NCBI GenBank assembly: GCA_902767225.1 | Contig: CACXGN010000013.1 | Span: 1-61,527 of the forward strand | Length of the DNA: 61,527 bases | Direction of reading: 5' to 3' | From: an uncultured Eubacteriales bacterium | GTDB taxonomy: Bacteria; Bacillota; Clostridia; Christensenellales; Borkfalkiaceae | Shown here: positions 20,341-29,079 of the stretch, one piece after another | How positions within the stretch are numbered: the first letter of the stretch is position 1 | How the letters are laid out: each line of letters starts with the position of its first letter | Program-made: the position numbers and the translations under genes | Notes under the pieces: model-generated | The model's input: the letters and a program-made list of their open reading frames with translations, nothing else | What the model was told of the DNA's origin: nothing | Database searches by the model: none

Positions 20341-21585
20341 ATGATAAACTATTTATACGACTGTTACAGGATTTTATATAAAGTTTACAGCGAAAAGACC
20401 TATATTAAGCAAGCGATCGAAAAAACGGATATAGAAGAAAGCAATAGGGCGCTTACCGTTAAAACTTGCTACGGCACAATCGATAAAGATATTGAACTTT
20501 CGTTTTATTTAGACATTCTTACGGATAAAACCCCTAAACTTGCAATAAGAACTATACTTAAAATCTCGATGTATGCGATAAAATATCTTGGAAAGCACGA
20601 CTATGCGATTATTAAAAACGCCGTTGAACTTACGAAAAAACTCGGTAAAAGTGGGGCGAGCGGATTTGTCAACGCGATTTTAAGAAAGTTTGCTAAAACC
20701 GAATTCGAACTTCCGAAAGAAGAAGTTAAGTTTTTATCGGTTAAATATTCTTATCCCGAATTTATGGTTAAAGAACTCTTGAAAGACTACGGAAGGGAAA
20801 AGACTGAAAAAATATTAAGCGTATTAGAGCCTAAAACCTGCCTTTCGTTTTATAGCGTAAACGGGGAAGAATACCTTAAAGATCATAATATTATTTATGA
20901 AAAAACGCCGTTTGATAACGTGTATTTCGCAAAAAATTTCGTAAGAAATTCGGATTACGATAAGGGAATATATACCTTTCAATCGATAGGCAGCGTTGCT
21001 ATATGCGACGTGATTTCGCCTTGCGAAAATCTGCTTGATTGTTGTGCCGCCCCCGGTGGGAAAAGCGTTAGGCTATCATATAAGTGCGATAAGGTTTTAT
21101 CGTTTGACGTTCACGAGCATAGAGTAAAACTTATTGAAGAGTATGCCGAAAGGATGGGGCGGGAAAACATAGAAGTTTCGGTCAAAGATTCTTCCGTTTA
21201 CGACGAAAGTTTAGAAAAGAAATTCGATAGCGTTTTATGTGACGCGCCTTGTTCTGGGTCGGGAGTTGTATTTGAAAATCCCGATATTAAATTAAACCGA
21301 ACCGAAAGTTCGCTAAATGAACTTAACGAATTGCAGTTAAAGATTTTAAAAACGGTTTCAAATTACGTTAAAGTAGGCGGAAATCTCTACTATTCAACGT
21401 GTTCAATTTTCGATAGAGAAAATCTGTCGATTATAAATAAGTTTATGTCTGTCGTAAAAGGGTTTGAGATTTGCAAAATCGATAATAAACTAAATGCAAA
21501 AGAAAAAAACGGCACTTTGACCTTCTTGCCTGACGATTCGTTAGGTGCGGGGTTTTTCGTCGCAAAACTGAAAAGGATTTTTTAA
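20341..21585 (+). CDS. rsmB: 16S rRNA cytosine-5 methyltransferase RsmB
   Basis: Methylates C967 (E. coli numbering) of 16S rRNA. The 414-aa protein has an N-terminal NusB-like helical domain (about 1-130) and a SAM-dependent domain with LLDCCAAPGGKS, the CDAPCSGSGV motif IV cysteine and the YSTCS motif VI cysteine used as nucleophile. It lies 1 nt after fmt and abuts rlmN. Confidence 0.93.
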   Translation: MINYLYDCYRILYKVYSEKTYIKQAIEKTDIEESNRALTVKTCYGTIDKDIELSFYLDILTDKTPKLAIRTILKISMYAIKYLGKHDYAIIKNAVELTKKLGKSGASGFVNAILRKFAKTEFELPKEEVKFLSVKYSYPEFMVKELLKDYGREKTEKILSVLEPKTCLSFYSVNGEEYLKDHNIIYEKTPFDNVYFAKNFVRNSDYDKGIYTFQSIGSVAICDVISPCENLLDCCAAPGGKSVRLSYKCDKVLSFDVHEHRVKLIEEYAERMGRENIEVSVKDSSVYDESLEKKFDSVLCDAPCSGSGVVFENPDIKLNRTESSLNELNELQLKILKTVSNYVKVGGNLYYSTCSIFDRENLSIINKFMSVVKGFEICKIDNKLNAKEKNGTLTFLPDDSLGAGFFVAKLKRIF

Positions 21586-22632
21586 GTGAAAAAGATTTTA
21601 GCCGATTATAATATATCCGAATTAAAAGACTTTTTTGTTTCAATGGGTGAAAAGTCTTTCCGTGCAGAACAGGTTTTTAGGTCAATTCACTCCGGCTTAA
21701 AGTTTTCCGAAATGACCGATCTATCAAAATCTTTAAGGGAAAAACTAACGGAAGAATTTATCGATATTCCGATTGAAATTTTAAAAAGTATTAAATCGGT
21801 AGACGGGACGGAAAAGTTTTTATATAAACTTTCGGACGGAAACGTTATAGAAGGCGTTTTGATGCGCTATAAATACGGAAACACTTTATGCGTTTCAACA
21901 CAAGTCGGTTGCAGAATGAACTGCGCTTTTTGTGCGTCGGGCTTATCGGGGCTTATAAGAAATCTTTCCGCAGGGGAGATCTTAGGGCAGGTTATCGTAG
22001 TAAACAGATATTTAAACGGCGGGCTTAAAGATAAAAGGGAGATATCCAACGTCGTTTTAATGGGTAGCGGAGAGCCGCTCGATAATTATGATAATACCGT
22101 AAAGTTTTTAAGACTTTTATCCGATGATAAAGGGCTAAACATAAGCAATCGGAACGTAAGTTTATCCACTTGCGGTTTGGTTGATAAAATGCTTCGCTTG
22201 GCGGACGAAAACGTTAGTATTAACCTTACTGTTTCTCTTCACTCACCGTTTGACGAAGAGCGTAAGAAAATTATGCCGATTGCAAACGCTTATAAAATTT
22301 CTGATATTTTGTCTGCCTGTCAAAAATATTTTGATAAAACGGGCAGAAGATACATTTTCGAATATCTTTTGATCGACGGAGAGAATAATTTACCGCGCCA
22401 TGCCGACGAACTTATTCGTATATTAAAAGGTAAACCGTGCCACGTTAATTTAATAAGGCTTAACGAAGTTAAAGAGAAAAATCTTAAAGGTGTTACAGAA
22501 AAAGAAGCGTATAGGTTTATGGGACTTTTGGTTAAAGGCGGGCTTTCCGCAACTTTAAGGCGAAGAACGGGGGACGATATTGACGGTGCTTGCGGGCAAC
22601 TTAGAAGAAGATTTATCGAAGAAAATTTATAA
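21586..22632 (+). CDS. rlmN: Dual-specificity RNA (adenine-C2) methyltransferase RlmN
   Basis: Radical-SAM enzyme that makes 2-methyladenosine in 23S rRNA A2503 and tRNA A37. The 348-aa protein has the cluster motif Cys109-x3-Cys113-x2-Cys116 and the C-terminal methyl-carrying Cys336 in DIDGACGQL. The start is a GTG directly after the rsmB stop. In Bacillus the phosphatase/kinase/GTPase trio prpC-prkC-rsgA follows; here rpe comes next after 32 bp. Confidence 0.96.
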   Translation: MKKILADYNISELKDFFVSMGEKSFRAEQVFRSIHSGLKFSEMTDLSKSLREKLTEEFIDIPIEILKSIKSVDGTEKFLYKLSDGNVIEGVLMRYKYGNTLCVSTQVGCRMNCAFCASGLSGLIRNLSAGEILGQVIVVNRYLNGGLKDKREISNVVLMGSGEPLDNYDNTVKFLRLLSDDKGLNISNRNVSLSTCGLVDKMLRLADENVSINLTVSLHSPFDEERKKIMPIANAYKISDILSACQKYFDKTGRRYIFEYLLIDGENNLPRHADELIRILKGKPCHVNLIRLNEVKEKNLKGVTEKEAYRFMGLLVKGGLSATLRRRTGDDIDGACGQLRRRFIEENL

Positions 22633-22664
22633 TTTTAATAGTGAATTAATAATAAGGAGATTTT

Positions 22665-23321
22665 ATGGGCAAAGTTTTGATTGCGCCGTCAATTCTTTCG
22701 GCGGACTTTTCAAAAATCGGTGAAGAAGTTGAAAATATTTCAAAAGAAGGTGCGGACGTTATTCACTTAGACGTTATGGACGGGGTATTCGTTAAAAACA
22801 TCACTTTTGGACCTAAATTCGTCAAAGACGTACGAAATAAATCGGATAAAATTTTCGACGCGCACTTAATGATCGTAGAACCGTGGAAATATATCGAAAA
22901 GTTTGCGGAGGCCGGTGCTGATTACATAACCGTTCATTACGAGGCTTGCAGAGATAAATTAAAAGAAACTTTGCGTGCGATAAAAGATCTTGGGGTAAAA
23001 TGCGGAGCGGTTATAAATCCCGATACCGATCCCGAAAAAGTTTACGATATTATTCCGGAGTGCGATATGTTTTTGCTTATGAGCGTTTTTCCTGGATTCG
23101 GCGGTCAAAAATTTATCGAAAGCGTTTTACCGAAAGTAGAAAAAGTTGCTGATTTCGTTGTAAAATCAGGAAAAGAAACTTTGGTTGAAATCGACGGCGG
23201 AATTACGCTTGAAAATGTTCGCAGGGTAAAAGACGCTGGGGCAAACGTGATTGTCGCAGGAAATACGGTCTTTAAGGAAACCGATCGCGCGGCAGTCATT
23301 GAAAAATTAAGGAATTATTAA
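22665..23321 (+). CDS. rpe: Ribulose-phosphate 3-epimerase
   Basis: Interconverts ribulose-5-phosphate and xylulose-5-phosphate. The 218-aa TIM barrel has SILSADF, HLDVMDGVFV, DAHLMI and the late FPGFGGQKFIESVLPKV and EIDGGI motifs with all expected His/Asp ligands. AAGGAG precedes the ATG. The very small spoVM-like gene follows, as in Bacillus. Confidence 0.97.
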   Translation: MGKVLIAPSILSADFSKIGEEVENISKEGADVIHLDVMDGVFVKNITFGPKFVKDVRNKSDKIFDAHLMIVEPWKYIEKFAEAGADYITVHYEACRDKLKETLRAIKDLGVKCGAVINPDTDPEKVYDIIPECDMFLLMSVFPGFGGQKFIESVLPKVEKVADFVVKSGKETLVEIDGGITLENVRRVKDAGANVIVAGNTVFKETDRAAVIEKLRNY

Positions 23322-23364
23322 CTTTTTTGCGCTTTTTCGGAATATAATGTTTCGAGAGGTGTAT

Positions 23365-23442
23365 ATGAAGATTTTTTGTTTTAAGCCGCCCTTTATCATA
23401 AGAAAAGTATTAAAGTTACTATTCAGAGAAAACGGTAAGTAA
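23365..23442 (+). CDS. spoVM: SpoVM-like spore coat anchoring peptide
   Basis: A 25-residue peptide with a good ribosome binding site (GAGAGG, 5 nt before the ATG). It begins MKIFCFKPP and continues as a basic amphipathic helix with two Leu-Leu-Phe-type hydrophobic stretches. It lines up without gaps with Bacillus SpoVM (26 aa, MKFYTIKLP start): Met1, Lys2, aromatic at 4, Lys7 and Pro9 are shared, Pro9 being the residue important for curvature sensing. Its place just behind rpe matches the Bacillus order rpe-thiN-spoVM, with thiN missing. TATAAT lies at 23343-23348 without a recognisable -35, which leaves room for a sporulation sigma factor. Confidence 0.75.
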   Translation: MKIFCFKPPFIIRKVLKLLFRENGK

Positions 23443-23451
23443 TTTTCTTAC

Positions 23452-23480
23452 AAAAAAAGCCCCCGATATTCGGGGGCGAT
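23452..23480. terminator. Bidirectional intrinsic terminator
   Basis: GCCCCCGA (23459-23466) pairs with TCGGGGGC (23470-23477). An A7 run precedes it on the + strand, giving a U-tract for the minus-strand gene that ends at 23498; the + side is followed by a T-rich stretch and can serve spoVM. Confidence 0.85.
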
Positions 23481-23497
23481 TATTTTATTAAAAATCC

Positions 23498-24514
23498 TTA
23501 AACGAGATTTATAACCGTATCGTGAATTTTGCCCGTTTCTTTAAGTTCATTTTCCATTTTAGAAAGAACTTCGGGAACATCCGAATAGGGTGCTGTGGCA
23601 ATTTCGAGATTAGATAGGTCGATCGCCTTATTCGCTATAAGATTTATGCTTGATTCGGTGTTGCCGTATCCGGTGTTTACGCAAAAGATATTAAGTTGCT
23701 TTTTAACCGCTTGCGAAAAAGACGCGGTAACGTTTTTATTCATTGTTCCAGTAAAGGCAACGCTGGCGTTGAAAGAAGAAACCGCAAAAGCCTTGCTTAC
23801 CGAAATATCGCTGTCTGAAATATAAACGGATTTTTTCGCAAGCCTTCCGCCGGTTATATTGAATACTTCCTTTAAGTAGTTGTCTTCAATATCGAAAACG
23901 TAGTAAATTCCTGATTTTTTTGCGATTTCAAGTTCTTCTTTGTTTTCGCCTATAATGATCGGAACGGCTTGGTAATATATTAAAAGTTGCGCCAAAATAA
24001 CAGCCAAACTGTCGCTACCTATTATGGCGACGTATTCGCCTTTTTTAATTTCAAGTTTATCCACGATCGAAAGGGCAAGGGAAACGTAACCGATATAAAG
24101 CGCTTCTACGTCAGTTATGGAATCGGGTAAAAGATAGATGCTCTCCGCGTCCACAGAGACGAAATCCCTTAAAAAACCGTCGAAATCTTCGCCCGCAACC
24201 AAAAGGTTAGAACATTTATGGGGTTGATTGCTCATACAGTTATAACACTCGTTGCAAGGTCTTGTCGCTTCCACGAAAACGCGTTTTCCTTTTTCGATTT
24301 CAAAAAGATTTGCGCCCGCTTCGCTTATTATTCCGACGCCGAAAGAACCGATAACGACGTTTTCCGCCTCGATTTCGCCGTCGTATGCCAAAACGTCGGA
24401 AAGCGTAAGCAAAGATTTAGTGATTTTGATTTTTGAAACGCCGACCGCACCCGACTTATCTTCAACGTCGCTACGTTCGATTTTGAAAGGTTTAATTAAC
24501 TTCCAACCGTTCAT
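23498..24514 (-). CDS. Zinc-binding alcohol dehydrogenase-like protein lacking the catalytic zinc ligands
   Basis: Medium-chain dehydrogenase/reductase fold, 338 aa from the ATG at 24514 (GGAGAG site upstream; an in-frame extension to 24601 runs into the promoter). The structural zinc lobe is intact, with Cys87, Cys90, Cys93 and Cys101. The catalytic zinc residues are not: the usual Cys-Gly-x-Asp-x-His reads Thr37-Leu-Ser-Asp-Val-Leu42, and the Gly-His-Glu is Gly56-Ser-Phe. The NAD-binding segment GEYVAIIGSDSLAVILAQLL is present but deviates from GxGxxG. Substrate unknown; it may be a non-zinc reductase or not an enzyme. Confidence 0.75.
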   Translation of the reverse strand: MNGWKLIKPFKIERSDVEDKSGAVGVSKIKITKSLLTLSDVLAYDGEIEAENVVIGSFGVGIISEAGANLFEIEKGKRVFVEATRPCNECYNCMSNQPHKCSNLLVAGEDFDGFLRDFVSVDAESIYLLPDSITDVEALYIGYVSLALSIVDKLEIKKGEYVAIIGSDSLAVILAQLLIYYQAVPIIIGENKEELEIAKKSGIYYVFDIEDNYLKEVFNITGGRLAKKSVYISDSDISVSKAFAVSSFNASVAFTGTMNKNVTASFSQAVKKQLNIFCVNTGYGNTESSINLIANKAIDLSNLEIATAPYSDVPEVLSKMENELKETGKIHDTVINLV

Positions 24515-24572
24515 CTTCTCTCCTATAAAGAAAATCTTACGGAAAGCCGCACGGATTTTCAAAACTTCCGTA

Positions 24573-24601
24573 ATTATACTATACCCGCATAAAAAAATCA
24601 A
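24573..24601 (-). promoter_or_regulatory. Promoter of the dehydrogenase-like gene
   Basis: On the minus strand TTGATT (24596-24601) and TATAAT (24573-24578) are 17 bp apart, with a leader of about 50 nt. It is back to back with the rpmE promoter. Confidence 0.7.
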
Positions 24602-24657
24602 GCAAAAAAGCGATCGAATAAAAGATTAAAAAAAATTAGGAAAGACGGGCGAATTAG

Positions 24658-24686
24658 TTGACTACGTAAAAAAAATATAATATAAT
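24658..24686 (+). promoter_or_regulatory. rpmE promoter
   Basis: TTGACT (24658-24663) and TATAAT (24681-24686) are separated by 17 bp; the leader of about 24 nt holds CAGAGG as ribosome binding site. Confidence 0.75.
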
Positions 24687-24716
24687 ATCCAAGTAAAAAC
24701 GAAACAGAGGTGCGAT

Positions 24717-24926
24717 ATGAAAGAAGGAATACATCCCGATTATCACGACGTAACGGTAGTTTGTGCTTGCGGCGCAACTTTCAAAACCGGCTCTACTAAA
24801 AAAGGCGACGTAATCAAGGTTGATATATGCTCAAAATGTCATCCTTTCTTTACAGGTAAGCAAAAATTGGTTGACACCGGCGGTCGTGTTGATAAATTCA
24901 ACAAGAGATATGGCAACGTAAAGTAG
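24717..24926 (+). CDS. rpmE: 50S ribosomal protein L31
   Basis: The 69-aa protein has IHPDY, the [13 protein letters not shown] stretch and [13 protein letters not shown], i.e. the zinc-binding (C+) form of L31 with its cysteines intact. It has its own promoter and terminator and heads the usual Bacillota order rpmE-yqhQ-prmC-prfA. Confidence 0.97.
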   Translation: MKEGIHPDYHDVTVVCACGATFKTGSTKKGDVIKVDICSKCHPFFTGKQKLVDTGGRVDKFNKRYGNVK

Positions 24927-24936
24927 TCAAAAACGG

Positions 24937-24972
24937 CGGTTTTAAGGGTAAAAGCACTTAAAACCGTTTTTT
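24937..24972 (+). terminator. Intrinsic terminator after rpmE
   Basis: CGGTTTTAAG (24937-24946) and CTTAAAACCG (24957-24966) form a perfect 10-bp stem followed by six T. The next gene starts 15 nt later, so partial readthrough is likely. Confidence 0.85.
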
Positions 24973-24986
24973 ATTAAACGGAGAAG

Positions 24987-26792
24987 TTGATGTCCGACAA
25001 AAAGAAAAAGGCGAAAAGAACGTCTATCGGCGGTCAGGCGGTTTTAGAGGGCGTGATGATGCGCGGCCCATCTTCCGCGGCTACCGCAGTAAGAGATCAG
25101 GACGGAATAATAAGGATAGAATCCGAAAGATTTGTCCCCGCGGCTAAAAAAAGTCTGTTTTTCAGACTTCCTATCGTTCGCGGGATAATCTCTTTTTTCG
25201 TTTCGCTTTTCGGCGGCGTTAAAAATCTTATGAGATCCGCCGCAGTTTACGGTGACGGCGAACCTACCAAGTTTGAAAAGTGGCTTTCGGAAAAATTGAA
25301 AGTCAGCGTTATGGGTGTGGTTTCGGTAATTTCTGTGCTTTTAGGTCTTGCTCTTGCCATATTTTTATTTATTTGGCTTCCGCAGTTCGTTAGGGGGCTT
25401 ATTGAAAAATGGTCGGGTATAGACTTTAACGTTCACGTTTGGGCAAAAAACTTTATCGAAGGCGGAATAAAACTGCTTGTATTTATAGGTTATATTTTGT
25501 TTTGCTCGCTTGTTAAAGACGTTAAAAGAACGTTTATGTATCACGGGGCGGAACACAAGACCATAACGTGTTTTGAAAAAGGGCTTCCGCTTACCGTGCA
25601 AAACGCAAAAAAATGCCGTCGCGTTCACGATAGGTGCGGGACGACTTTTATTGTTTTCGTTATGGTGATAAGTATAATCCTTTTCGCCGTTTTCGAATCT
25701 ATACTGTCAGTAAACGGAATATATCTCGATAAAATCGTTAGGGTTTTATGCAAAATTGCCATGTTGCCGCTTGTTGCGGGATTATCTTACGAACTTTTAA
25801 AAGCGCTGTCTAAAACGAATTTTTGGCTTTTTTATCCGTTGAAAGTTCCGGGTCTTTTGCTGCAACTTTTAACCACTAAAGAGCCGGACGATAAAATGCT
25901 TGAAGTGGCGATCGCCGCCTTTAAGGAAGTTGAAAAATTAGAGGCGGATATAAATTATCCGACTAAAAAGTTCGTCGTTTCGGAAAAAAGCGGTGTCGTG
26001 GTCGAAAACGTTTATAAGCGTCTTATTGATAAAGGTATCGAAGAAAGGGCGGAGGCGGAGTGGATTGTTTCGCTTATCGGAAAAATTTCTCGCGATAAAG
26101 TTTATTCGGATATTGTTTTATCACCGAAAAAGATAGATAAAATCAACGAAATTACTGAAATGCGTTTAACGGGAAGACCGCTTTGGTATTGCATAGGCAA
26201 CGCGGACTTTATGGGGTATACCGTTAACGTTGACGAAAGGGTGTTGATCCCAAGACCAGAAACGGAGATACTTGCCGAAAAAGCGATTGAAGTTTCAGAC
26301 GGTAAAAAAGTTTTAGACCTTTGCACGGGTAGCGGCGCTATCGCGATCGCTATAAAAAAAGAAAAGCCCGCCGCAGACGTTTTTGCGACGGATATTTCCG
26401 AATCCGCAATTTCGCTTGCAAAAGAAAACGCCGAAAATAACGGCGCGGAAATTAAATTTTCAGTCGGCGATCTATTCGGTGATTTAACAGAAAAGTTCGA
26501 CGTTATCGTTTCAAATCCGCCGTATATTAAAAGCGGAGATATTAAAGATTTGCAAACGGAAGTTAAAGACTTTGAGCCGATCGTTGCATTAGACGGCGGA
26601 GAAGACGGACTTTCTTTTTACAGAAGAATTTGTTCCGAATCCGTAAAATATTTGAATAAAGGCGGTATTTTGCTTTTAGAGTGCGGGTTCGATCAGGCGA
26701 AAGATATTATAAAACTTTTGAAAGATTTTTCTTCTGTTAATATCATAAAAGATTACGAGGGTATCGACAGAATTGTTAAGGCGGAACTTTAA
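24987..26792 (+). CDS. Fusion of DUF1385 membrane protein (YqhQ) with PrmC release-factor methyltransferase
   Basis: A single 601-aa open frame joins two proteins that are normally separate neighbours. Residues about 12-320 are DUF1385/YqhQ: signature TSIGGQAVLEGVMMRGP, HGAEHKTITCFE (186-197), CRRVHDRCGTTF, and membrane helices near 110-135, 160-175, 218-245 and 250-275. Residues about 335-601 are PrmC/HemK, which methylates the GGQ glutamine of release factors: RVLIPRPETEIL (418-429), the SAM loop DLCTGSGAIA (444-453), catalytic NPPY (510-513) and ALDGGEDGL. No internal start with a good ribosome binding site was seen at the junction. Its substrate gene prfA overlaps the stop by 1 nt. The fusion would tether the methyltransferase to the membrane. 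Confidence 0.92.
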   Translation: MMSDKKKKAKRTSIGGQAVLEGVMMRGPSSAATAVRDQDGIIRIESERFVPAAKKSLFFRLPIVRGIISFFVSLFGGVKNLMRSAAVYGDGEPTKFEKWLSEKLKVSVMGVVSVISVLLGLALAIFLFIWLPQFVRGLIEKWSGIDFNVHVWAKNFIEGGIKLLVFIGYILFCSLVKDVKRTFMYHGAEHKTITCFEKGLPLTVQNAKKCRRVHDRCGTTFIVFVMVISIILFAVFESILSVNGIYLDKIVRVLCKIAMLPLVAGLSYELLKALSKTNFWLFYPLKVPGLLLQLLTTKEPDDKMLEVAIAAFKEVEKLEADINYPTKKFVVSEKSGVVVENVYKRLIDKGIEERAEAEWIVSLIGKISRDKVYSDIVLSPKKIDKINEITEMRLTGRPLWYCIGNADFMGYTVNVDERVLIPRPETEILAEKAIEVSDGKKVLDLCTGSGAIAIAIKKEKPAADVFATDISESAISLAKENAENNGAEIKFSVGDLFGDLTEKFDVIVSNPPYIKSGDIKDLQTEVKDFEPIVALDGGEDGLSFYRRICSESVKYLNKGGILLLECGFDQAKDIIKLLKDFSSVNIIKDYEGIDRIVKAEL

Positions 26793-27868
26793 TGATTAAA
26801 AAACTTGATAAAATATATGAAAGATATAATAAGCTTAACGAGCTTGTTTCCGATCCCGAAGTCATTGCCAAAATGGACGAGTGGAAAAAGTATACCAAAG
26901 AACTTGCTGAGCTTAGCGAAACTGCCGAAAAATACGCCGAATATATGAAGGCGGAAAAAGAACAGGAAGAGTTGAAAAATCTTATTTCTTCCGAGACGGA
27001 TAGGGAAATGAAAGCCCTTGTCGAAGAAGAATTTAAGGCGAATAAAGAAAAATTAGACAGAATCAAAGAAGAATTAAGAATACTTCTTCTCCCGAAAGAT
27101 CCGAACGACGATAAAAACGTTATAATGGAAATAAGAGCGGGTGCGGGCGGCGAAGAGGCAAGCCTGTTCGCTTACGAACTTTATAGGCTTTACGTTAAAT
27201 ACGCCGAAAAAAACAGATGGAAAACCGAGGAGATAGAGAATAACTCGACGGAACTCGGCGGGGTAAAAGAAGTTGTCTTTTCTATTTCCGGTAAGGCTTG
27301 CTATTCAAAACTTAAATTTGAAAGCGGCGTGCACAGAGTTCAGCGCGTTCCGGAAACGGAATCGCAAGGCAGAGTTCATACTTCCACGGCAACGGTAGCC
27401 GTTTTGCCGGAAGTTGAAGATATTGAAGTAAATATTGACGAAAAAGACCTTCGCGTCGACACTTTGCGAAGCAGCGGCGCAGGCGGTCAGCACATCAATA
27501 AAACGGAATCTTGCATAAGGCTTACGCATATTCCGACGGGAATTGTGGTTTTATGTCAAGATGAGCGCTCGCAGACCAAAAACAGAGAAAAGGCGATGCG
27601 CGTTTTAAAGAGCAGACTTTACGATTACTATCAGTCGCAATACGATAAAGAGTATTCGGCAAACCGTAAAAGTCAGGTAGGAACCGGCGACCGCTCGGAA
27701 AGAATAAGGACTTATAACTTTCCGCAAGGAAGGGTTACAGATCACAGAATAGGGTTAACGCTTTATTCAATAGAAAATTTTATGTTGGGCGATATTGACG
27801 AAATGGTCGAAGCCCTTGCAATAGCCGACAGGGAAGCTAAACTTTCCGCCGGAGAAAGCGAAGAATAA
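26792..27868 (+). CDS. prfA: Peptide chain release factor 1
   Basis: Terminates translation at UAA/UAG. The 358-aa protein has the GGQ motif at residues 231-233 in SGAGGQHINKTES and the RF1-type codon-recognition segment before it. It overlaps the prmC stop by 1 nt, matching the functional link with PrmC. Confidence 0.97.
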   Translation: MIKKLDKIYERYNKLNELVSDPEVIAKMDEWKKYTKELAELSETAEKYAEYMKAEKEQEELKNLISSETDREMKALVEEEFKANKEKLDRIKEELRILLLPKDPNDDKNVIMEIRAGAGGEEASLFAYELYRLYVKYAEKNRWKTEEIENNSTELGGVKEVVFSISGKACYSKLKFESGVHRVQRVPETESQGRVHTSTATVAVLPEVEDIEVNIDEKDLRVDTLRSSGAGGQHINKTESCIRLTHIPTGIVVLCQDERSQTKNREKAMRVLKSRLYDYYQSQYDKEYSANRKSQVGTGDRSERIRTYNFPQGRVTDHRIGLTLYSIENFMLGDIDEMVEALAIADREAKLSAGESEE

Positions 27869-27882
27869 TCTGGAGATTTACT

Positions 27883-29079
27883 ATGGACGTTTCAAAGAAA
27901 GTAGCTGGTATTGCGCCGTCATTGACGCTTGAAATTACTGCAAAAGCAAAGAAGATGAAAGCGGAAGGGATTTCCGTTATAGGTTTCGGTGCGGGTGAAC
28001 CTGATTTTAACACCCCGGATTACATTATAGAATCCGCCAAGAAAGCGCTGGATATAGGGTTCACTAAATATACGCCAGCGTCAGGTATGGCTGAACTTAA
28101 AAAAGCCGTTTGCGAAAAGTTTTATAAAGACAACGGTTTAGAGTATTCGGAAAACCAGATAGTTATTTCAACGGGTGCGAAAAGTTCGCTTTATCATGCG
28201 ATTTGCGCAATAACCGAAGAAGGGGACGAGGCTATAATTCCGTCTCCGTTTTGGCTTACTTATCCGGAACTCGTTAAACTTGCGGGCGGAAAGTGTGTTT
28301 TCGTTAAAACAAAACCCGAAAACGGATATAAAATCACGGCGGAAGAACTTAAAGCCGCAATAACCGATAAAACCAAATATTTAATTCTTAATTCTCCGAA
28401 TAACCCAACCGGTGCGGTATATTCCGAAAAAGAAATTAAAGAACTTGCAAGGGTAATTGAGGATAAAGGCATTTGGGTTATTTCGGACGAAATCTACGAA
28501 AAACTTATATATACCGGCGAAAAACAATATTCGATTGCTAAATGCAGCGAATACTTAAAAGAACATACTATCATTATAAACGGCATGTCGAAGACTTATT
28601 CGATGACCGGTTGGAGAATAGGCTACCTTGCCGCTCCCATTAAGGTTGCAAAAGCCATTTCCAGCATGCAGTCTCACACCACGTCGAACGCATGTTCTAT
28701 TTCGCAATATGCTTCGGTTGCGGCTCTAACCGATCCACGCGGTGAAAAATTCATTAAGGAAATGCTTAACGTTTTTGACGAAAGAAGAAAACTTATGATT
28801 TCGCTCCTTTCCGAAATTTCGGGTATTTCGTTCAACGAACCGCAAGGCGCGTTTTACGTTTTTGTGAACGTATCTTCGCTTTACGGAAAGACTTTTAACG
28901 GACAGGTTATCGACGGATCTTTATCTTTTGCGGATAACGCTCTTAAAAAGGGCGTCGCTCTGATTCCCGGTATCGCTTTCGGTGACGACGATTCTATAAG
29001 GCTTTCTTACGCGATCTCCGCACAAGATATTGCCGAAGGCTTAAAGAGATTGTCCGAATTCATTAAGGAGTTAAAATAA
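27883..29079 (+). CDS. Class I/II pyridoxal-phosphate aminotransferase (aspartate aminotransferase type)
   Basis: The 398-aa protein is a family I aminotransferase. The PLP lysine is Lys237 in GMSKTYSMTGWRIGY, with NSPNNPTGAVY and ISDEIYEKL as cofactor-binding motifs and a C-terminal arginine context (DDSIRLSYA) for the alpha-carboxylate. It is closest in style to AspB of Gram-positives. It overlaps the next gene by 1 nt, so the two are expressed together; if that gene is a citrate synthase, the pair would link oxaloacetate/aspartate and glutamate synthesis. Confidence 0.88.
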   Translation: MDVSKKVAGIAPSLTLEITAKAKKMKAEGISVIGFGAGEPDFNTPDYIIESAKKALDIGFTKYTPASGMAELKKAVCEKFYKDNGLEYSENQIVISTGAKSSLYHAICAITEEGDEAIIPSPFWLTYPELVKLAGGKCVFVKTKPENGYKITAEELKAAITDKTKYLILNSPNNPTGAVYSEKEIKELARVIEDKGIWVISDEIYEKLIYTGEKQYSIAKCSEYLKEHTIIINGMSKTYSMTGWRIGYLAAPIKVAKAISSMQSHTTSNACSISQYASVAALTDPRGEKFIKEMLNVFDERRKLMISLLSEISGISFNEPQGAFYVFVNVSSLYGKTFNGQVIDGSLSFADNALKKGVALIPGIAFGDDDSIRLSYAISAQDIAEGLKRLSEFIKELK

